A stretch of 9,918 bases of DNA from Oscillospiraceae bacterium (GTDB lineage: Bacteria > Bacillota > Clostridia > Oscillospirales > Oscillospiraceae): assembly GCA_016295225.1 (NCBI GenBank), contig JAEDLP010000067.1, positions 1 to 9,918 of the forward strand, given 5' to 3'. The notes under the pieces are model-generated. The model ran no database searches. It saw nothing but the letters and a program-made list of their open reading frames with translations, and was not told the DNA's origin. Made by a program: the position numbers and the translations under genes. This document shows, one piece after another, positions 5,919-9,918 of the stretch (positions are counted from its first letter, which is position 1; each line of letters opens with the position of its first letter).

Positions 5919-6824
5919 TTATTCCTCGTCCAGACCTGCCTGGCCGGAGAAGATCCAGGGTGCGGGCTGAACCTCGATCTCGTCCCGGCGGCCCACCTTG
6001 GAGACCTCCAGCTGCATGATCTCGGTGGGCTTGATACCGTTGTCCCACAGCATGCCGGGAATCCGGCTCATGTAGTTGAACTCCAGGGTGTAGATGACCA
6101 CGCGGATCTTGGGGTTTACCCGGACCAGGGTCTGGAGCTCCATGTCCAGCTTGGGAGACGCCACCAGGAAGGCCAGATCGGGCACCGGCCAGCGGTGGGA
6201 CCAGCCCTCCATGTCGGAAACGATGATCACATTCCGCAGGCCAAACCGCAGGACGTTCTCCTCCATGGTCTGATAGTCGCCTTCCTTATATTCCACAGCC
6301 ACCACCTTGCCTTTGCGGGCGGCGATGGCGGCCTCCACGGCGATGCTCTCGCCGGAGACCACGCAGATGTTGTCCGCCTCGTCCAGGTTCAGCTTGTTCA
6401 TAATGACCGCCCGGATCTCGGGGGCCACATAGCGGATGGAGCCGGGGGAGAACATACTGTTGTCCAGGCCGGTGCGGTAGCCGGTGTGGGCATTGGGGTT
6501 GTTGATGAGCATGGCGGCAGAGACGTTCACGCCACGGTCGATCATCTCGGACAGCAGGTTGTGCTTCATGGGGCCCTCGGGCTCGGAGCCCTCGTTGTAC
6601 CAGACCTCGCAGTCTCCCATGCCGTTATCCCACATGTTATAGAAGACCTCGGGGTGGTTGCCGTCGGTAAAGACCAGGACGGACCGGTTGCCCTGGACGG
6701 TTGCCATCAGATTCTTGTTGTCTCCGGTGATGTCCAGGATACGGATGGAGGACAGATCAATGGTGGTGTTATCGGAAAAATACTTCAGCCAGGCCAGAAT
6801 ACTCTCGTTATTGAAAATGCTCAT
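5919..6824 (-). CDS. CbiE/CbiT-like protein, probably non-catalytic
   Basis: The product is 301 aa. Residues about 130-275 resemble the CbiT (cobalt-precorrin C15-methyltransferase/decarboxylase) fold. YVAPEIRAVIMNKLNL aligns with the family's KREVRA-KL-L start. AVEAAIAARKGKVVAVEYKE and ENVLRFGLRNVIIV fit the strands and helices after the SAM site. Where CbiT has a glycine-rich DVGAGSGS-type loop, this protein has VVSGESIAVEA, with most glycines lost. Residues about 45-128 (VLVFTDGNHPEVF, VSAAMLINNP) resemble only the C-terminal half of CbiE, so it looks like a shortened CbiE-CbiT fusion. No other cobalamin gene is nearby. The ATG (6822-6824) has AAAGGAG seven bases upstream. It is co-directional with the YcxB-like gene 44 bases upstream. 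The fold call is by eye, and the real function is unknown. Confidence 0.65.
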   Translation of the reverse strand: MSIFNNESILAWLKYFSDNTTIDLSSIRILDITGDNKNLMATVQGNRSVLVFTDGNHPEVFYNMWDNGMGDCEVWYNEGSEPEGPMKHNLLSEMIDRGVNVSAAMLINNPNAHTGYRTGLDNSMFSPGSIRYVAPEIRAVIMNKLNLDEADNICVVSGESIAVEAAIAARKGKVVAVEYKEGDYQTMEENVLRFGLRNVIIVSDMEGWSHRWPVPDLAFLVASPKLDMELQTLVRVNPKIRVVIYTLEFNYMSRIPGMLWDNGIKPTEIMQLEVSKVGRRDEIEVQPAPWIFSGQAGLDEE

Positions 6825-6846
6825 GGAGTCGCTCCTTTCTGCGTGT

Positions 6847-6868
6847 CCCCTCTCAAAAGGGCGAGGGG
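6847..6868 (-). other. Small hairpin between the YcxB-like and CbiT-like genes
   Basis: A six-base perfect stem (CCCCTC against GAGGGG) with a ten-base loop begins directly at the stop codon of the YcxB-like gene. No T-tract follows on the minus strand, so it is unlikely to be a full terminator. It may be an mRNA processing or stability element, or chance in GC-rich DNA. Confidence 0.35.
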
Positions 6869-7417
6869 TTATTCGATGGGGTCCACAGTGACCGCCGCCT
6901 GGATGCGAATGAATTTCCTAAAGGCGGCCGGGTCTCCCTGGATAAAGGCGTCCTTACGCAGCATATGTCCCGCGTTGGTGGCCGTAAAGAGGAAAAAATG
7001 ATTCTCGTCCTCGTTGACACTGGTGATAGATACGTACTGAAACCGGTTCTCTCCGGAGACTTCGTCCGTTTCCTCAAAGTGATCCTTATAAAAGGTATAG
7101 GTGAGGGTCAGGCCCTTGTTGGGGTACTTTTTCCAGGATCGCCTGGCCATGCCTCTGGTGTCCGCCCGGCGGAGCAGGGCCACACCGCCCAAAAGGCTGG
7201 CGATGGTGACGAGCAGGGTCGCGATGGAAAACAGTCCCCCGGTGACCATAGCGGCCAGCACCGACAGGCCCGTACCAATGAGAAGGATGCCAAAGACGGG
7301 ATAGCCGATCTTCGTGGCCCGGCGGAGATTTTTATCCGGCTGCCGCCGGTAGTCCAAGGCTTTGACCAGCGCGGCGATATCCTCCGGCTTGTAAACCATT
7401 CGCACCTGAAATTCCAT
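6869..7417 (-). CDS. YcxB-like family membrane protein
   Basis: The product is 182 aa. A short cytoplasmic N-terminus is followed by two adjacent membrane segments (about 38-59 and 61-83), a basic stretch (RRADTRGMARRSWKK), and a soluble C-terminal domain (about 103-172). That domain has the YcxB pattern: YTFYKDHFEE, then a strand pair, SITSVNEDENHFFLFT, and a K-x-aF-GD-F ending. YcxB-like proteins are widespread in Firmicutes and have no established function; the C-terminal domain is PH-like. The ATG (7415-7417) has GGGAGG about eight bases ahead. It has its own promoter and probably shares a transcript with the CbiT-like gene. Confidence 0.8.
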   Translation of the reverse strand: MEFQVRMVYKPEDIAALVKALDYRRQPDKNLRRATKIGYPVFGILLIGTGLSVLAAMVTGGLFSIATLLVTIASLLGGVALLRRADTRGMARRSWKKYPNKGLTLTYTFYKDHFEETDEVSGENRFQYVSITSVNEDENHFFLFTATNAGHMLRKDAFIQGDPAAFRKFIRIQAAVTVDPIE

Positions 7418-7434
7418 GGTATCTGCCTCCCAGT

Positions 7435-7454
7435 CCTCCGGGGTACGCCGGAGG
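7435..7454 (-). other. Hairpin in the YcxB-like gene leader
   Basis: A seven-base perfect stem (CCTCCGG/CCGGAGG) with a six-base loop sits just upstream of the ribosome site of the YcxB-like gene, inside its predicted leader. It could affect transcript stability. There is no larger structure to suggest a riboswitch. Confidence 0.4.
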
Positions 7455-7473
7455 GAGTTTGCATAATGGAAAC

Positions 7474-7502
7474 ATTGTAAATCTACCAGGCCAGTCTGTC
7501 AA
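7474..7502 (-). promoter_or_regulatory. Sigma-A promoter of the YcxB-like gene
   Basis: On the minus strand, TTGACA (7497-7502) and TACAAT (7474-7479) are separated by 17 bases. It is divergent from the cysK promoter, with 47 bases between the two -35 boxes. Confidence 0.75.
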
Positions 7503-7549
7503 GAGGGCGGCCACGACGGAAAAATTTCATAAAATCCCAAAACTTCACC

Positions 7550-7578
7550 TTGACAAAGGAATCCTTTGGACGTATAAT
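7550..7578 (+). promoter_or_regulatory. Consensus sigma-A promoter of cysK
   Basis: TTGACA (7550-7555), 17 bases, TATAAT (7573-7578): a perfect match to consensus. The leader of about 60 bases before the ATG shows a ribosome site but no T-box, S-box or other structured element. I see no CymR-like site, so cysK may be expressed constitutively at a high level. Confidence 0.88.
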
Positions 7579-7645
7579 GCCAATATCTCAGGCGAAAAAT
7601 AAGCTTCCTTGGTCATTTCGCCCATTGTTGTGGAGGTGTTCCTTC

Positions 7646-8578
7646 ATGTCCCAAATCTATACGTCTGTCGAGCAGCTCATCGGCCATACTCCCCTGCTGG
7701 AACTGAAACATATTGAGGCCTCGGAGCAGCTGGAAGCCCGACTGCTGGCCAAATTGGAGTTTCTGAATCCCGCTGGCTCCGCCAAGGACCGGGTGGCCAA
7801 AGCCATGATCGACGACGCAGAGACTAGGGGCGCCCTGAAGGAAGGTTCCGTCATCATCGAGCCCACCTCCGGCAACACCGGCATTGGCTTGGCCGTCATG
7901 GCTGCCGCTCGGGGGTATCGGGCCATCATTGTTATGCCCGACACCATGAGTATGGAGCGTCGTCTGCTGATGACCGCCTATGGCGCGGAACTGGTTCTCA
8001 CCCCCGGCGCCAAGGGCATGTCCGGCGCCATCGAGAAAGCCGAGGAGCTGGCCCGGGAGATTCCCAACGCCTTCATTCCCGACCAGTTTGCCAACCCTGC
8101 CAACGCAGCCGCCCATCGGCTGACCACCGGTCCTGAGATCTGGACCGACACCGACGGCAAGGTGGATATCTTCGTGGCCGGCGTGGGTACCGGCGGTACC
8201 ATCACCGGAACCGGCGAGTTCCTCAAGAGCCAGAATCCCAACGTGCAGGTCGTAGCCGTGGAACCCGCCTCCTCTCCTCTGCTGAGCAAGGGTGTGGCCG
8301 GCCCCCATGGACTCCAAGGCATTGGCGCGAACTTCGTGCCCAAAGTCCTGAATAAAGATGTATATGATGAAATCATCCCCGTCACCGACGAGGACGCCTA
8401 TCAAACCGGCCGTCTCATTGGCCGAACCGAAGGAGTGCTGGTGGGCATTTCTTCCGGCGCTGCCCTGTGGGCAGCCATCCAGGTAGCAAAACGTCCCGAA
8501 AACAAGGGCAAGACCATCGTGGTTCTCCTGCCCGACACCGGCGACCGCTACCTCTCCACCCCCATGTTTTCCGAATAA
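7646..8578 (+). CDS. cysK: Cysteine synthase (O-acetylserine sulfhydrylase)
   Basis: The product is 310 aa, the normal length for CysK. It is a PLP enzyme that makes cysteine from O-acetylserine and sulfide in the cytoplasm. NPAGSAKDR holds the PLP lysine (Lys47). PTSGNTG (73-79) is the substrate-binding loop. GTGGT (181-185) is the phosphate-binding loop. VGISSGAA (266-273) supplies the serine that contacts the pyridine nitrogen. GPHGLQGIGANFVP and the C-terminal GDRYLSTPMF are also diagnostic. The ATG at 7646 was chosen because GGAGG (7632-7636) lies nine bases upstream and the N-terminal SVEQLIGHTPLLEL then matches the family start. The gene is monocistronic, between its own promoter and a terminator. 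The motifs exclude a threonine dehydratase; a cystathionine beta-synthase-like role is less likely given the CysK-type ends. Confidence 0.95.
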   Translation: MSQIYTSVEQLIGHTPLLELKHIEASEQLEARLLAKLEFLNPAGSAKDRVAKAMIDDAETRGALKEGSVIIEPTSGNTGIGLAVMAAARGYRAIIVMPDTMSMERRLLMTAYGAELVLTPGAKGMSGAIEKAEELAREIPNAFIPDQFANPANAAAHRLTTGPEIWTDTDGKVDIFVAGVGTGGTITGTGEFLKSQNPNVQVVAVEPASSPLLSKGVAGPHGLQGIGANFVPKVLNKDVYDEIIPVTDEDAYQTGRLIGRTEGVLVGISSGAALWAAIQVAKRPENKGKTIVVLLPDTGDRYLSTPMFSE

Positions 8579-8597
8579 AAAGTTTTTCCTTTCTTTT

Positions 8598-8640
8598 AGA
8601 AACACCGCTCCTTTGCCCAACACAAAGGAGCGGTGTTTCT
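8598..8640. terminator. Bidirectional terminator between cysK and the ferredoxin gene
   Basis: An 18-bp perfect stem (8598-8615 with 8623-8640) and a seven-base loop lie between the convergent cysK (stop 8578) and ferredoxin (stop 8645) genes. The arms end in GTTTCT on either strand, so the short T-rich part is inside the stem and no long T-tract follows. Position and stability make it a likely shared terminator. Confidence 0.75.
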
Positions 8641-8644
8641 ATCC

Positions 8645-8830
8645 TCATTCGGATGTTTTGATGACGCTCACCGGGCAATCCTCCGCTGCCTGGGTGGCTT
8701 CGTGCTCTTTTCCCGGGGGCACCTGGCCCACAGCCTCGGCAATCCCCTCGTCGTTCATTTGGAAGAGGTCGGGAAATTCCTCGGTGCACAGGCCGCAGCT
8801 GATGCAGCCGTCCACGACAGTGACCTTCAT
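8645..8830 (-). CDS. Small [4Fe-4S] ferredoxin
   Basis: The product is 61 aa, with CISCGLC (Cys9, 12, 15) and a distant fourth cysteine (Cys52 in EDCPVSVI). This is the layout of monocluster [4Fe-4S] ferredoxins. The middle is strongly acidic (TEEFPDLF, NDEG, KEHEATQAAED), as expected for a soluble low-potential electron carrier. The ATG (8828-8830) was chosen because AAGGAGA lies about six to seven bases ahead. An upstream in-frame ATG would overlap that site. It is divergent from the TIGR04076-type gene across about 180 bases. Its partner enzyme is unknown; the por complex in this window also needs ferredoxin, but nothing links them directly. Confidence 0.9.
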   Translation of the reverse strand: MKVTVVDGCISCGLCTEEFPDLFQMNDEGIAEAVGQVPPGKEHEATQAAEDCPVSVIKTSE

Positions 8831-8886
8831 AGCAGTTCTCCTTCCCATTGATAGACTTCTGGGTTAGTTTGCCGTCTGTGCAGGAA

Positions 8887-8892
8887 AGTATA
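8887..8892 (-). promoter_or_regulatory. Possible -10 box of the ferredoxin gene
   Basis: TATACT on the minus strand lies about 57 bases upstream of the ferredoxin ATG. No acceptable -35 hexamer is present at 15-18 bases, so initiation may depend on an activator, or the true promoter may lie elsewhere. Confidence 0.35.
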
Positions 8893-8934
8893 CAGGGCCG
8901 ATAGGACTTGCTGGAAAAAGAAAAATTCCATTTG

Positions 8935-8948
8935 GTTGCACCTGCAAC
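8935..8948. promoter_or_regulatory. Perfect inverted repeat, candidate operator
   Basis: GTTGCA and TGCAAC flank two C residues, giving a perfect 6-2-6 dyad in the intergenic region between the divergent ferredoxin and TIGR04076-type genes. Its centre lies about 30 bases from the plus-strand -10-like TATACT and about 50 from the minus-strand one, both of which lack -35 boxes. This is suitable for a dimeric regulator acting on both genes; the regulator is unknown. Confidence 0.45.
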
Positions 8949-8970
8949 ATCCCTTCCCACACCCTTCCGA

Positions 8971-8976
8971 TATACT
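8971..8976 (+). promoter_or_regulatory. Possible -10 box of the TIGR04076-type gene
   Basis: TATACT on the plus strand lies 35 bases before the ATG at 9012. The region at -35 spacing is CATCCC, which is not a sigma-A hexamer. The perfect dyad upstream could take its place if an activator binds there. Confidence 0.4.
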
Positions 8977-9011
8977 GAAACAAAATGCGAAATGACAAGG
9001 AGGATATGCCC

Positions 9012-9272
9012 ATGAAAAAGCCAACCATCACCCTGACCCTGGTGGACCAACTGGGCAGCCAAGGATGCCACCGGGGTCACAAGATCGGAGATTCCTTTGA
9101 CTTTGACACCCAGCGGGGCGACCTGTGCCCCATGGCCATGCATGTGGCCTTCCCTTACGTGGATATCCTGCGCTACGGCGGCAAGCTCCCTCCCAGCAGC
9201 GCCGGTGATTTCCGCTTCTGCTGCCCGGACGCGGACGTGATCAATGTCTTTCAGATCACCGTTTCTGAGTAA
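9012..9272 (+). CDS. TIGR04076 family protein
   Basis: The product is 86 aa. It resembles the small TIGR04076 family, found mainly in anaerobes and of unknown function. Visible family features are a beta-strand start (ITLTLVDQLG), CHRGHKIGDSFDFD, LCPMAMHVAFPYVDILRYGG with a conserved Cys-Pro, and the late CCPD motif before a final strand. Cysteines at CHRGH, LCP and CCP suggest metal or cluster binding, but this is not established. The ATG at 9012 was chosen because AAGGAGG (8997-9003) lies eight bases upstream; an in-frame ATG at 9006 is only two bases from that site. It is divergent from the ferredoxin gene and ends at a terminator shared with the phosphatase gene. Confidence 0.8.
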   Translation: MKKPTITLTLVDQLGSQGCHRGHKIGDSFDFDTQRGDLCPMAMHVAFPYVDILRYGGKLPPSSAGDFRFCCPDADVINVFQITVSE

Positions 9273-9285
9273 TGCTGCCATTTCC

Positions 9286-9325
9286 AAAAAAAGGGACACA
9301 CCTCTCGGGTGTGTCTTCCTTTTCT
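9286..9325. terminator. Bidirectional terminator
   Basis: GACACACC (9295-9302) and GGTGTGTC (9308-9315) form an eight-base stem with a five-base loop. On the plus strand it is followed by TTCCTTTTCTT. On the minus strand it is followed by CC and seven T residues. It serves the TIGR04076-type gene on one side and the phosphatase gene on the other. Confidence 0.9.
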
Positions 9326-9786
9326 TATCTTTGATTGTCCAGGTGGGCCAGCAGGGCCTGGCAGCCCTCCACAATGTCGTCGTAGGTCACGTCGAAGTTG
9401 CCAGTGTACCAGGGGTCGGCAATGTCCCGGGGGTGGCTGCTGTAATCCAGCAGGCGGCGGATTTTCCCCTGGGGGTCTCCCCCGGCGATGCGCCGCATGT
9501 TGCGAAGGTTGGCGCTGTCGGCCGCCAGGAGCAGGTCATACTTGTCATAGTCCTCCCTGGTCATCTGGACGGCCCGGTGGCCGGACAGGGGGATTCCCTC
9601 CTCTTTCAGCTTGCGAACGGCCGGGGGATAGATGGGGTTGCCGATTTCCTCCCGGCTGGTGGCGGCAGAGTCGATATAAAACTCACTGGAACGGCCCGAT
9701 TGGGCCACCATGTTTTTCAATACGCACTCTGCCATAGGGCTGCGGCAAATATTGCCGTGGCACACAAAAAGCACTCTAAAACTCAT
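9325..9786 (-). CDS. Low-molecular-weight phosphotyrosine protein phosphatase
   Basis: The product is 153 aa, the typical length. The P-loop VCHGNICRS holds the nucleophile Cys9 and Arg15 in the C-x5-R pattern near the N-terminus. The general acid is Asp124 in DIADPWY. IDSAATS and the GHRAVQMTREDYDKYD stretch are also characteristic of the family. Some arsenate reductases share this fold, but the DPWY motif and single P-loop cysteine pattern favour a phosphatase. The ATG (9784-9786) has AGAGG six bases ahead. The protein is cytoplasmic and no partner tyrosine kinase is in the window. No clear sigma-A promoter is seen. Instead the upstream DNA carries phased TTGCA motifs. Confidence 0.93.
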   Translation of the reverse strand: MSFRVLFVCHGNICRSPMAECVLKNMVAQSGRSSEFYIDSAATSREEIGNPIYPPAVRKLKEEGIPLSGHRAVQMTREDYDKYDLLLAADSANLRNMRRIAGGDPQGKIRRLLDYSSHPRDIADPWYTGNFDVTYDDIVEGCQALLAHLDNQR

Positions 9787-9810
9787 ATTTTACCTCTTTT
9801 TAAATAATAA

Positions 9811-9846
9811 TTTGCAACATTTTGCATCGCTTTGCACAAGCTTGCA
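9811..9846. repeat. Four YTTGCA motifs at exact 10-bp spacing
   Basis: TTTGCA at 9811, 9821 and 9831 and CTTGCA at 9841 recur with a period of exactly ten bases, each followed by four variable bases. The array lies 25-60 bases upstream of the phosphatase start. One motif per helical turn on the same face suggests cooperative protein binding, such as by an OmpR/PhoB-type response regulator; that class is a guess. Confidence 0.7.
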
Positions 9847-9890
9847 TTTCGCTTCCAAACCCCTACATTCACACATTTTTCTCGAATGCG

Positions 9891-9915
9891 GCAAAATGAG
9901 GCAAATCAGTGCAAG
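9891..9915. repeat. Three GCAA motifs at 10-bp spacing, inverse of the TTGCA array
   Basis: GCAAA at 9891 and 9901 and GCAAG at 9911 recur every ten bases up to the window edge. These are the reverse complement of the TTTGC core of the array at 9811-9846, so the two blocks face each other across about 45 bases. More copies may lie beyond the edge. Confidence 0.5.
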
Positions 9916-9918
9916 CAA

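Noticed and set aside
5820..7001. 393-codon plus-strand open frame
   Set aside because: It begins at the T-box promoter region and runs antisense to the CbiT-like and YcxB-like genes, with repetitive His/Val/Gly content and no recognisable domain.
9804..9809. TATTAT as a -10 box for the phosphatase gene
   Set aside because: It would start transcription at or inside the ribosome site, and no -35 hexamer is correctly spaced.
9811..9918. CRISPR array or plasmid-type iterons
   Set aside because: The repeated unit is only six bases with four-base gaps, far too short for CRISPR. No replication gene or AT-rich origin structure is visible, so a regulator-binding array is the simpler reading.

Overview
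The window reads as chromosomal DNA from an anaerobic, endospore-forming Clostridia. An Oscillospiraceae-type gut bacterium is my best guess. The evidence is the start of a spoIIIA sporulation operon, a four-subunit 2-oxoacid:ferredoxin oxidoreductase, a T-box riboswitch, strong GGAGG ribosome sites, clean sigma-A style promoters, and high GC with densely packed genes. The taxon is inference. No rRNA, tRNA, CRISPR array, insertion sequence or phage gene is visible.

Layout from left to right. (1) 11-1521, minus strand: spoIIIAA and spoIIIAB, joined by an ATGA overlap, behind a probable sigma-E promoter; a ribosome site for the next gene (expected spoIIIAC) lies at the left edge. (2) 1529-2446, plus strand: a metallo-beta-lactamase-fold hydrolase with its own promoter, ending at a palindromic terminator shared with the convergent operon. 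(3) 2468-5868, minus strand: porG-porD-porA-porB, translationally coupled, behind a complete T-box leader and a near-consensus promoter. (4) 5919-7502, minus strand: a YcxB-like membrane protein and a degenerate CbiE/CbiT-like protein. (5) 7550-8640, plus strand: cysK with a perfect-consensus promoter and a long terminator hairpin. (6) 8645-9272: a small [4Fe-4S] ferredoxin (minus) and a TIGR04076-type protein (plus), divergent around an inverted repeat. (7) 9286-9918, minus strand: a low-molecular-weight phosphotyrosine phosphatase, preceded by an unusual array of TTGCA motifs at exact 10-bp spacing.

The most interesting point is region 3. The T-box specifier reads AUC (isoleucine), and the antiterminator bulge UGGU fits a tRNA with discriminator base A73, as in tRNA-Ile. 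A T-box switches its operon on when the cognate tRNA is uncharged, so this enzyme should be induced by isoleucine starvation. A catabolic pyruvate:ferredoxin oxidoreductase is a poor fit to that control. A biosynthetic role fits better: reductive carboxylation of propionyl-CoA to 2-oxobutyrate, or of 2-methylbutyryl-CoA to 3-methyl-2-oxopentanoate, both leading to isoleucine. The sequence gives the regulation directly; the substrate is inference.
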